Positions 54,659-64,000 of a stretch of DNA of 64,000 bases are shown one piece after another. This stretch comes from Rhizaria sp. SCN 62-66 (lineage: Eukaryota > Rhizaria, unplaced). The position numbers and the translations under genes are program-made. The stretch covers positions 62,001 to 126,000 of the forward strand of contig MEDY01000017.1 in NCBI GenBank assembly GCA_001724265.1. Direction: 5' to 3'. The notes beneath the pieces were generated by a model, which ran no database searches, was not told where the DNA came from, and saw only the letters and a program-made list of their open reading frames with translations. Each line of letters begins with the position of its first letter. Position 1 is the first letter of the stretch.

Positions 54659-57600
54659 TCATTGCGAAAGCCAAGGCTGCGGCTGCTGATGACGGCGGTG
54701 GTGAAGCTCGCTCCCACTTCCCGACGGCACTGACGACGACACCACCGACACTGCAGAGTCCCCCGAGCCAGCGCCCGCGCCGGCGCCATGGCTCGCACCC
54801 GCACTCGACACAGAGCCAGCGCCCGTAGTACCCACGCCCGCAGTACCAGCGCCCACGCCCGTGCCCGCGCCCACGCTCGTGTTCGAGATGAAGCAAGCAC
54901 TCGGCCTCGCGGCAGCGTTGGAGACAAGCACGGGAGCAGTGGGAACCGAGATGGGGGCAGCGACCGAGCCGACTGTGGGGAGAGATGACAGGATCGCGGC
55001 TGACGAAAGCGGCGCGGGCGGCGTCGCAGGCGCGCGCTGCAGCGGCGACGGCGGCCGTTTCGCGCGCACACTCCACTGCCCCAGCCCCGTCCCCAGTCCG
55101 AGTCCGTGTCCGTGCTGCGGCGACTGAGTGTTAGAGTGCGGGTTCGACTGCGATGGCGCCTGGAGCAGCGACTGCGCGCGGCCGAGAACGAGCGCGCCCG
55201 AGGTGTCAGCGACGGGCGGCAACTGCACAAGGTCCGGGATGACGAACCTGCGCTCGCGGTCACCAGGCACCATAGCTTCGCTACATTCGCTGTCGCTGCC
55301 GCCATCGCTGTCGTTGTCGCGTTCGCAGTCGGCGGCGTCGCCGTCGCTGTCGCCGCGGTGTGACACGACCCCACTGCCGCCACTGCTGCGGCGTGCACTT
55401 GCGCTTTTACTCATGCTAGCGCACGCACGGGCGCCGCGGGCAGAGGCGCGGCAGGGCGTTGCAGCTGCGCCGGGGAGCGTGCGGGCGCCGCCGATGCTCG
55501 TGGAGTGAGCCGCGGAGTTGCTGTTGCAGCTGTTTGCGGCGGCGGTGAACACAGGACGCGGCGGCGTGCAGACACCGAGGAAACCACCCGCACCCGCAGT
55601 ACCTGTGGTACCCGCGACCCCATGAGTACCAGCGACGGGGGGCGTGCCCTTAGTCGTGGGTACCGCAGGAGCGACCTTCGGCGTGCCACCTGTCCCGGTG
55701 ACCGTGGGTGCGCCACTCTTGGCCTTGGGCACAGCAGCGGAGGCGGCGACGGCGGCGGCAAAGGCGGGCGGAGCGATCAGAGTCGGCAGCGGCAAAGCAA
55801 CGTCTTCATACCCACTTACCATGCTGGCGCGGCCCCGACCGAGATTGGGGGAGCTGCCCGCAGACACAGAGCCGACACCCGCCCCAGCTCCAGCGCTGGT
55901 GCCGGAGCTCAGGCTCGTGTTTGTGGCGAAAAGCAGAGGCACGGGCAGGGGCCGCGCGCGCTTGCTGGCGCTGGCTTCCTCGACACCGCCCGCAGCGGTG
56001 GCCACACCGCCCTTGCTCACGGTCACTGCAGTGAGGGCGGCGGCCAGAGCGCGGTCTTCCTTGGCGTCCGCGTCGTCCTCATCTTCGTCACTATTATCGG
56101 TTTTGTTGTCGTTCTTGTCATCGCCAGCTGTGCTGCCGCGGGAGAGACGGCGTTGCTGGCGCTGGCGCTGCTGCAACAGCTGCTGCTGCTCCGCAAAGAG
56201 TTGCCCCAGTGACAGTGTCGGCGAGTGGCGACGCTTCAACCCACTCGCGTTCGCGCTCACGCTCGCACTTGCAGGCGCACTGGCACTGGCAGTCGCAGTC
56301 GACTTAGCGCCGGCGCCGGTGCCAATGGGCGTGCTCATGTTGCTCGCGCTCGCCGCGGCGCGCTGGCAGTGGGCGCGGTAGGCAGAGTTGGCGGCGTTGA
56401 TGTGCAGCAAAGCGGCCATGGCGGCGGCAACGCTCTCAACGCCGTCTTTGGCGTCGCCGCTGTCACTGTGGTCGCTCGAGACTGAGTCCTCGTCGACGGC
56501 GCTCTTGTTGCGGAGAGTGGTGTTGTCGTCGTCGCTGTCGAGGTCGTTGAGCCCAGAGCCAGAGCCTGAGACCGCGCGAGCAGTGCCAATCTGACTGCTC
56601 TTGCTCTTAGCCTTGCCTTGGCCCTTGTCTTTGCCAGTGGCAGAGGCGGCGGCTGCGTTGGTAAAGGGGGCCTGAGCACGGGCAGAGAGCAGAGAGCGCG
56701 CGTCTTCAGGAAGCTGCAGCGTCATCATCGACTTGTTGGTCGACTTGCTGCTTTTAGGCGCAGTTACGGCGTCAGAGGCAGCGGCTGGGGACGAGGCAGG
56801 AGTCACCTTGACAGTCAGCCCACTGCGGCTGCCGGTGTTGTTGTTGTTCTCATCGTCGTCTTCACTGTCGCAGAGCTCGATGATCGTCCCACTCGAAGGC
56901 CTCGCACCACCTTCATTGTGACGCCTCGCGCCCTCACTGTGACCGTAGGCGTGGCCGTGCGCGTAACCGTGAGCAGTAGCGTCGTCGTCGTCGCAGTGCG
57001 TCAGAGCAGCGCGCACGACAGACTGCACGCCGTGCAAAGGGCACCACGCGCGGGCCGGAACCCAGGCCGAGCAGCACCGCGTCTGCGCAGACGAAGTGGT
57101 GAAGCGCTCATGCAGAGTGTTGTTTCTAACGCCGCCCGCGGTGGAGTCGTGGGTGAGCAGAGGAGGCGCATACGTCAGCGCTGGAATCTCATAGGTCAGC
57201 GCGGGCACGCTTCCGGGGGCGTGCTTGTCACCGCTCCCTTTGCCGCGAGTGACGAGTGCGGAGCTCAAGTCGAGCGCAAAATCGGCGTCAGAGTCGGAGG
57301 GCGCGTAGGTGAGTGCGGGGATTTCGTAAGTAAGCGCGGGCAGCGAGTTGTCGGCCGCGGCCGGGACGGAGGTAACGAACGCGGAGTGTGTGGCGTTCCA
57401 ACGGGGCGCCGCGTCCTCCGTGTCGGCGTTAAGGCCGTTGGTGCGGTGCGCGGCGGCGGCGTGGGGGTCGTACGTTGTCAAGTAGCGCGACTGCAATGAT
57501 AAGCTGCTGTCGGTCTAAGCGACGGTCATGGGAAAGCTCTGTGTGCTGGGGACGACGCCGGCGCCGGCTGGGCTGTGGTGGAGTGCCGCAGCAGAGTTGT

Positions 57601-57991
57601 GCCGAGTCGTGGAGAAGGCGTAGTCATCGCTGTCAAGCATGGAGGCGCAGGACAGCGGAGCGGGCGCGGCAGCACGCGGGAACGACTGCAACGACGCTGA
57701 CACAGGTGCATGCATTGGCGCGGGCACATGAGCAGGCCACGAGGATGACGCAGAGAAGGAGGAAGCTGCAGTGACGGGAGCGGCGTGACGGACGAGGTCA
57801 GATGCGGCAGCGACGCTGCGGGACGTGAGCTCGTGCCACTGGTGGGGCGGGAAGCGAGCGCTGGCAGCAGCGTGTGGACCGTGGTAGGCGGTGGACGCGT
57901 TGGCGGCGTTGGGGATGGCGGAGGCTGCGGCGGCGGCGGACTTGGTAGTGCCGCTCTGCTGGGGGACAGACCAGAACCCCGGCGCGCTCAT
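54659..57991 (-). CDS. Large disordered orphan protein, one in-frame TAG
   Basis: About 1,110 residues from the ATG at 57989-57991 (MSAPGFWS) to a TGA, reading one TAG at 57515 as sense. After the TAG the frame has no ATG for 262 codons, so it cannot be a separate gene with its own nearby start. No enzymatic domain recognised. Notable parts: the unit PALTYEIPALTYAP occurs twice (near residues 214 and 262); a Cys/His-rich patch (RCCSAWVPARAWCPLHG) near 300; a SUMO-interaction-like motif IIELCDSEDDDE near 370; long Ser/Ala/Gly stretches; and an acidic block. The composition suggests a nuclear regulatory or scaffold protein, but that is inference. An upstream start or a 5' UTR intron near 58025 is possible. 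Confidence 0.65.
57515..57517 (-). other. In-frame TAG codon in the disordered orphan gene
   Basis: Joins SFPMTVA to TDSSLSLQSRYLTTYD in one frame. There is no GTAC donor in the preceding sequence and several AGs intervene, so splicing to this TAG is unlikely. This is the sixth in-frame TAG and the only one outside the VPS13-family gene. Confidence 0.7.
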
Positions 57992-58334
57992 GGGCAGACC
58001 GTGGGAAATAGTCTGTCGCGGATTGTGATTAAAACTGAAACAAGAAACAGACATGCGTGGTGCACCTGTTGTGAGCAAAAATTGGTTCAATTGACGTTGG
58101 TGGCGATCACGGGACTTCGAACTTCTTAGGGCGCGAGAGGACACGTTTTCCAGTCGACTCTCGTCGATTCGAGAATGCAGCACCCAAAAACGATTTGTGG
58201 TGGAAACTAATCCGAGACATGCACGGTACTTTTTCACTCTATTGCATAATAATAATAACTGATTCTATGTATTCAAGTTTCATACTATCTATTTCTATGT
58301 GTTAAGTATGAATGTGAGCTATTTTCAGGCTTCA
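57992..58334. other. Intergenic region, 343 bases
   Basis: Holds the 5' UTR and promoter of the disordered orphan gene and the 3' UTR of the UBL-methyltransferase gene (both minus strand). A TTGTTTCAG on the minus strand near 58025 could be a 3' splice site of a 5' UTR intron. Confidence 0.35.
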
Positions 58335-60231
58335 TTAAATGACATTGCTGTGGCCGAGGGTACAGTTGGCTGTTGCTGGACGCACAAAGACCTGCTGCAG
58401 GATCAACCCTTCCCCACCGACCACACTTGCACTCGCAGTCGCAGCTGCTTTAGTAAGCGGTGCAACCACGCCTGCGGAGGCAAGCACCCACTCAGGCAGC
58501 ACGTGCTTCGTAGCCACAAATCCTTCCTTCCGCGCGCACTCCGCAATGAGCGTTTCCACAGTTGCACTCCGCGGCGGATGCGTCAACACGAAGACATCCC
58601 ACCGCTGAGCCTCTGAATCGTCGCTATCGTCACTGTAAACGCGCAACTCTTCAGCACGCGCTGCTTGGTTGTTGTGTGGCAAAGTGAACAGCGCCGAGAC
58701 CGTGGCGAAAAGGGACCCGACTGCGGCAGCATCGTACACAACATCCGACGCTACAACCAAATCCGGACGGGAGAAGCGAGTGAGAATGGCTCCCGCAGAT
58801 GCTGTGCCGTTGACAGAAATAGGGGCGGAGCCCACGGCCGTTGCACCGCTCGCAAGACGATGTTGCAGCTGTCGGACACCCCTGTGGTCGGTACTACTTT
58901 CACAGATGCCGTTGTCTGCGCAATCGTCGGCGTCAGTGCGGTTGCAACGGCACTGCGTCAATGCCGCCGGTGAGATCAGCGTGTTTCCGCCTAGATATCC
59001 CGGTTCAGGGTCACTGCGCGAAGCCGGAGTGGTCCACGTGAGCGGAAACGCAAAGTAGTCGATACTCACATTCGTGCCCCTTTTAGCGTTCGCATTAGCG
59101 CTGAGAATGCGCTGTTGCAACACTGCCGCATTGCGTGCTGCTAAGGCAAGCGCCTGTGCGTTTTTGTCAGTAACAGCCAACACGTGCCTCGGATTTGTGA
59201 CACTCACACTTGCATTTGCATCCGCTGAATCTGTGGTAGCTGATGCTGTCAAGAGCTCCGCAACAGCGGCAGAAAGCAGACCTGCGCCGGCGCCAAGCTC
59301 CACACAGCGCAGCCCGCGGCGACGCAGCAGCGGCCCGTTCAGCGGCAGCGGTGACCGAGGCACGCTACTGTCGTTATTGAAGGTGGTATTGGAGGATATG
59401 AGAGGAGCGAGCGCACATAGCAGCCAATGAGCACCAGCACGCGCGGGCTGCCATAGTGCGAGCCCGGACGACTCGGTCGTGAATACGCCCGCGGGCAGGT
59501 GCTGAAGCTGCACAGTCACGCTTGTGATGGCCGCGCTCGAGCCACTGAGCGCGTGAGACGCGACCGTGGCAGTGTTAGTGTTGCTTTGAGGGCTCTGAGC
59601 AGAACTATGCACGGACAGTGGGGGCGCAAAGCCGGGGAGCGGGCGTAGCGGGAATGTGTGCGCATGCAGTGCCAGTGGTAGTCCTGCAAAGACATCGGTC
59701 TCACCTGTGCCAAGACTCGATGCTTCTGTTGCTGCTGCAGTTGCAGTTGCATTCGTCGTTGTTGTATTGGCGGCGGCCGGAGTCCAATACAGTAACGCAC
59801 CGTGAGACAGACCGAGCTCAGCAAGCGACTGCATGTAGGAAGAGGCGGGAAATAACGGTGGCATTAACCCCACGGGAGCGGAGAGCGCGCGCAAAGCAGC
59901 GGGCACGTGCGCAGGTGCGCGCGTTGAGAGATGAGAGTTCGTGAGATGACCAGCAGAGACGTCGACACTTACGGCTGCAGGGTCGACGAAGTCGTCGCCT
60001 CCTGGAGGCACACGCCACAGGGTCGCGCCGGGCGACACATGGGCAATCTTTTCAAGAAGCTATACAAGCAAGATAGGTGATCTGGTGAGGTAGGCGCGCA
60101 GAAAATAACAATAGTGCAAGCTGATATTAGATAGTGTGACGTCGTACCTTTGTCCGGAGTTCCCCGAGTGTGATCTCAGGTGTCACGTCAAACCTAAAAG
60201 TGCCAGTTTGACCTTGAATTCGAATAATCAT
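58335..60231 (-). CDS. Npl4-type ubiquitin-like domain fused to METTL21/22-type lysine methyltransferase
   Basis: Exons 60148-60231 and 58335-60059, 602 residues, TAA stop. Exon 1 encodes MIIRIQGQTGTFRFDVTPE, and exon 2 continues LLEKIAHVSP, later SLAELGLSHGALLYW. Together these follow the pattern of the ubiquitin-like domain at the N-terminus of NPL4 (a p97/Cdc48 cofactor). Residues from about 195 on are a Methyltransf_16 (METTL21/22-like) domain: GLALWQPARAGAHWLL, the SAM-binding loop CVELGAGAGLLSAA near 278, and PDLVVASDVVYDAAAV as the acidic-loop motif. These enzymes methylate lysines of non-histone proteins; several METTL21 relatives act on chaperones including p97. No Npl4 zinc finger or MPN domain is present. 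It might be a p97-linked methyltransferase; that is inference. Confidence 0.78.
60060..60147 (-). other. Intron of the UBL-methyltransferase gene (88 bp)
   Basis: Boundaries ACAAAG|GTACGA and TTGTATAG|CTTCTT, phase 0. It joins TLGELRTK to LLEKIAHVSP, reconstituting the first helix of the ubiquitin-like fold. It contains in-frame stops. Confidence 0.85.
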
Positions 60232-60467
60232 TGAAACAATGAATAACTCGCGTTTGACGATCAAATCACGCCACAAAAACAGGTTTTGTTTTCGCGCTAA
60301 GCCAGCTGATCAGCGACTCCGCGCCACCACAAAAACGAGCGCGCTTCCAAACGAGTCCAGATACCGGCTTAAAATCACAATGAAGCACAGCGAAAAGACA
60401 ATATCAAAAGCATATGTATTCGTTCTATCTAATTATAACAATGAATGACATGAATAAGCAAGTTGGC
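60232..60467. promoter_or_regulatory. Promoter region of the UBL-methyltransferase gene
   Basis: 236 AT-rich bases between two minus-strand genes, also containing the 3' UTR of the coiled-coil gene. No defined motif. Confidence 0.35.
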
Positions 60468-63400
60468 TCAGACGAGAGGGCGCTGGCGAGAGCCGGGCCG
60501 CGAGTCGAGTGGCGTGTTACCGCCGCTGGCACCGGCGCTCTTGGGAGGCGAGCCGGCGTTGGAGCCGCCCGCTGAGCCCACTACAGAGCCAGCCATCGAC
60601 CACTGTGCGGACCCACCAGCTGAGGCCGCACCGCGGTTGAGCTTACCACGGTTTACGGCGCGCATGTTGCGCATGAAGCCGCGTTTGCTTCCGCCGGGAG
60701 TCGTCGTGCCATCGCCGCCACTCCCCGCGCTGCCGGGGCCGCCTGCGGGATGTCCCAAGTGCGCATAAGGCCCCGGACTTGTACCGCGCTCAAGCGCCAG
60801 CGCAGCGGCGCCCGCGACGGGTACGCCGACAGCCGCAAAAAGCGCCGCCATCGCCGGCCCCGCGCCTGCGCCCGCGACGGCTTGCTCAGCCATGGCCGAC
60901 ACGCCCGCGCGCAACTGTGCCAGCGCAGCCTCTGCCGCGTCCGCGCGCGAGCGCTCCGCCTCAGCCTTCCCGCGCAGCCCCGCGCACGCGACTTCAAGCG
61001 CGTCCGCGCGCGCGCCGAGTGCGGCCTCGCGCGCGCGCGCTTCGGCGACGACTGACTCGGCCGTTGTGAGCTCGCGCTGTAACGCGCTTGTATGCTCGCC
61101 AGCGCGCGCTGCGGCCGCGGAGTGGCGCTCATGCAGTCGCTGTTCCGCGCCGCGCTGCGCGTCGAGCGTTGCGACAAGCCGCAGCCGTAGCTCCGAGGCC
61201 TCACGAGCAAGCTCGCCGCAGCCTTCGTGCACTGCAACAGCTTCCGCTAAGTCCAACGTCGCAGTGTCCAGCCGTGCGAGCGCATCAGCGCGCTCGGCCT
61301 CGGCCTTCTCCAGCGCGCGCTGCTGCAGCCGCCGCGCCGCCGCCGCCGCCGCGAGATCGCGCTCGAGCCCCGCAGCCGTGGCCGTGGCTTGTGCCGCCGC
61401 CGAGCGCACCGCGGCAGCCTCTGCTTCGATGCTCTCCAACCGCGCCGCTGCGGCCTCCGCAACGACGCGCGCGGCGACGGCGGCGTCGCGCTCTTCCTCC
61501 GCCGCGCGCTGCCGGGCCTGCGCCTCCGCAACCGCCGCGCGCAGCTCCTCAGCGGCCGCCTCGGACGCCGCGGCCGCCGCGCGCGCGCGATCCGCTGTCT
61601 GCTCGTGTTTCCGGGCCTCCGCCTCGAGGGCGAGCACTTGCGCGCCGCCGGTGGACTGGGAGAGCTTCGCCAGACGTGCCTTGGCGGCGCGCGTGGTGCG
61701 CTGCTCTTCGGCAAGCGTCTCAGCCAGTGCAGAGCCTTCAGCACGTAAAGCAGACTGCGCTTGTGCGAAGATAGCGAGGTCGCGACGAAGAGTCTCTGCC
61801 TCAGCCTCGGTCTGTTTCGCGCGGGTCATCGCCCGCGCAAGCTCAGCGCTATACAGAGCAAGAAAAAAAAAGGGAAACAAATACATATTAGGACATTAGT
61901 AAAATACATTGTCAATACTCAATTTTGTGATCACCAATACCGAAAATTAAGCGGAAGTTGCAGAATTGAATTGAGTAATAGATAAACGTACCTGAGATGC
62001 GAGCGTGCGTCTTCAGTGCGCGCAACACGGTCCTTAAGCGCTGCAGTCTCGCGCATCAGTTCCGCGCGCTCACGGCCCCACGCCGCTGCAGCAAACGCGT
62101 GCGCTTGTGCGCTGCCGCCCCCAGCAGCTGCTGCCGCCGCAGCAGCAGCGGCAGAGGGGGATGTCAGTCCGCTCATCGTCGCACGGCTCGACCGTGCAGA
62201 GGCACCGGCCCCGCTAAACCCCGCGGCGCCGTACGCGGCGGCCTCGGCGAGCGCGGCCTCGAGCGACAGCGCGGAGGGACTGAGGCTGGCCAGCGGCGCT
62301 GCGCGTTCGCGGAGGTCGACGGAGCCCTGCCGCCGGTACGCCGCGGCGGCGGCCACGGCGCGGGGGCTGATCGCGCGCGTCAGACCGCTGTTGGAGCCTG
62401 CGCCCGAGCCGGAGCCGGAGGAGGCACTGGTGGCGCTGCCGGCCGCGGCAGCGGCGGCGGCGGCGGCGGCTAGAGTGAGGCGCTCGCTTGCTGTGGGCAT
62501 GAGGTTGTGACCGTTGCCGTGGCCATGGCCGTGGCCGTGGGCAGTAGAGTGAGTGTGCGAAGGGGCCGACACGGTTGAAGCGCGCGCGAGAGAGCGGTTC
62601 TGACCAAAATATCCCTGCTGCTGTGTCTGTTGCTGCTGTTGCTGCTGCGGGTGCGCATGAAAGGCATGTGTGCTGACACCCGCTCTGCCAGCATTACTAC
62701 CATTGCGCACGGCGGTGTTGTCGTCCTCCTCTCCTTCGCCACCGCCGCCGCCGCCACCACCACCGCCGGCACCGATCATACGTGTCGCCGGCGCCGCAGT
62801 GTGCGAAATTGTCGCCTGCCCTTTCACCACCGCGTTTCCGCCGTGCGTCTGCGTGTACGCGTACAGCGGGGGTTGGGTTTGGGCGCCGAGCGCGGCCGTA
62901 ACTGGCGGGGATGCGGTCAGCGGGGAGCGGGCTTGAGTCTGGGCGAGTAGCAGCGCTTGGGGCTGGGTTTGCGAGAGCGCTTGTGCTTGCAGCTCGTCTT
63001 GCCCCTGCATTTGCCCTTGAGACGGAGACTGATACTGCGACTGCGCTTGAGTCTGGGGCTGCTCTTGTGGCTGCCCCTGCGAGTGCAGGTGCAAGTGGCC
63101 CTGTCCCGGGGATGTCGCAACAGCTCCTGCAGCAGCAGCAGCGGCAGGATCGCGAGTCGGCTCACCAGTGGCCGTGGCAGTCGCAGGGTTATCGGCCGCG
63201 GTTGTCCCAGTGGCTGCGTCAGAGTCTGATAGCGACGACACTGCCAGCGCTGCCAATCCCTGAGGAGACACAAGCATCGGCCCAGGCACCGCAGAGGCCA
63301 TGACGCTCACATTCACGTTCACATTCGCCTTCGTACTTGTGCTGGGGACAGTGGCGCTGCTAGTATTAGCGGTCGCGTTTGAGGCGTCAGTGACGGGCCT

Positions 63401-64000
63401 TGACGGCGCAGTCGTGCGAGGAGCAGCGGGGATTGTTGCGACGGAGACCGAGACAGCAGCAGTGTTGTCCGTTAGAGCCGCACTTGTCGCAGAGGACGTT
63501 GCGTTTGCCTCAGCAGCGGAAGGCTCGCCCTGCTGCTGCTGTTGTTGTTGCTGCACCCGCGGTTGGGTTTGTTGCTGTTGTTGCATCTGTTGTTGTTGCT
63601 GTTGTTCACGGTGTTCGCGCAACTGAGACGCCCGGAGCACCCTCTCGGCTGCCGTGCGCGCCAGCAGCTCCGGCGGCAGCGGCGCCGCACCCCCGCGCTC
63701 GGTCACTGTGCCGTAGGGCCCCACGCGCATCACACCGGCCAGGTTCGCCACTGCGCCTGGTAGCGGGCACACGCCGGCAGAAACAGGGGGTGCATTAGCG
63801 TCCGCGGCAGCGGCATCATCACTGGCGACGGTCGACACGGCAGGAGAAGGCGAGGGCGCACCGGAGGCGCGTGTGGGCGGCCGGCGCATCGGCTGCGTGA
63901 CGGCGAAGGAGTCGCCAGAGCTCGTGTAGTGCTGTTGCGTAAGCTGTAACTGTTGCTGCATCTGTTGCTGTTGTTGTTGCTGTTGAGGAAGGTGTGTCGG
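60468..64000 (-). CDS. Long coiled-coil protein with Gln-rich N-terminal region (5' end beyond the window)
   Basis: Exons 61992 to the right edge and 60468-61848, at least 1,129 residues, TGA stop. The frame is open at the right edge, so the true start may lie outside; an ATG at 63959-63961 is possible but sits inside a poly-Gln run. The N-terminal half is low complexity: Gln runs, Ala runs and Ser/Thr-rich stretches, including SQGQ-type repeats. From about residue 650 to 1,000 the protein is an almost uninterrupted Ala/Glu/Arg/Leu coiled coil crossing the splice junction. The C-terminus is Gly/Ser rich with a basic patch (GKLNRGAAS). No motor, GRIP or other named domain is seen. A cytoskeletal or Golgi tether is possible but unproven. 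Confidence 0.7.
61849..61991 (-). other. Intron of the coiled-coil gene (143 bp)
   Basis: Boundaries CATCTCAG|GTACGT and TCTGTATAG|CGCTGA, phase 2, joining EDARSHL to SAELARAMTR inside the coiled coil. A TCCTAAT branch-point-like sequence lies about 35 bases before the acceptor. It contains in-frame stops. Confidence 0.85.

Noticed and set aside
1-64000. tRNA, rRNA, CRISPR or transposon features
   Set aside because: I scanned for cloverleaf-like B-box sequences, long direct repeats, terminal inverted repeats and transposase or reverse-transcriptase motifs and saw none I could support; the trinucleotide runs are coding low-complexity.

Overview
This 64 kb window is nuclear DNA of a eukaryote, most likely a GC-rich, gene-dense unicellular flagellate or amoeba. 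The reasons are spliceosomal GT-AG introns, eukaryote-only families (U3 processome UTP14, EMC2, VPS13-type lipid bridge, UBE3C-type HECT ligase, SMYD methyltransferase), very GC-rich coding sequence with long Ala, Gly and Gln runs, and AT-rich spacers. A CFAP36-like gene hints at a cilium or flagellum. I cannot name the species.

Layout. 1-2990 (-): UTP14, cut by the left edge. 3461-4798 (+): orphan, probably mitochondrial. 5517-12272 (+): giant multi-pass membrane protein with an SPX-like N-terminus and an MFS-like core. 12906-14309 (-): EMC2. 14656-16977 (+): SET/MYND methyltransferase. 17208-18860 (-): BMT5-type rRNA methyltransferase. 19273-34482 (-): about 5,036-residue VPS13-family protein. 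34802-42448 (-): UBE3C-like HECT ligase. 42955-44520 (+): CFAP36-like. Then a head-to-tail minus-strand run follows: secreted C39-like protease (45946-46848), NlpC/P60-YiiX-like protein (47528-49308, three exons), lipoyl synthase (49797-51246, two exons), a helical orphan (51645-53843), a disordered orphan (54659-57991), an Npl4-type ubiquitin-like domain fused to a METTL21/22-type methyltransferase (58335-60231, two exons) and a coiled-coil protein cut by the right edge (60468-64000, two exons). These are mostly unrelated housekeeping genes, not an operon-like system.

The main discovery is the genetic code. The VPS13-family gene is one reading frame only if five in-frame TAG codons are read as an amino acid, and the disordered orphan at 54659-57991 contains a sixth. 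All 15 genes whose ends lie in the window terminate with TGA (8) or TAA (7), none with TAG. This suggests a nuclear code in which UAG alone is sense while UAA and UGA remain stops. To my knowledge that UAG-only state is documented in very few eukaryotes (a sainouroid rhizarian with UAG=Leu; the fornicate Iotanema with UAG=Gln). The amino acid cannot be fixed from this window. Six introns were reconstructed; all have GTAC donors.
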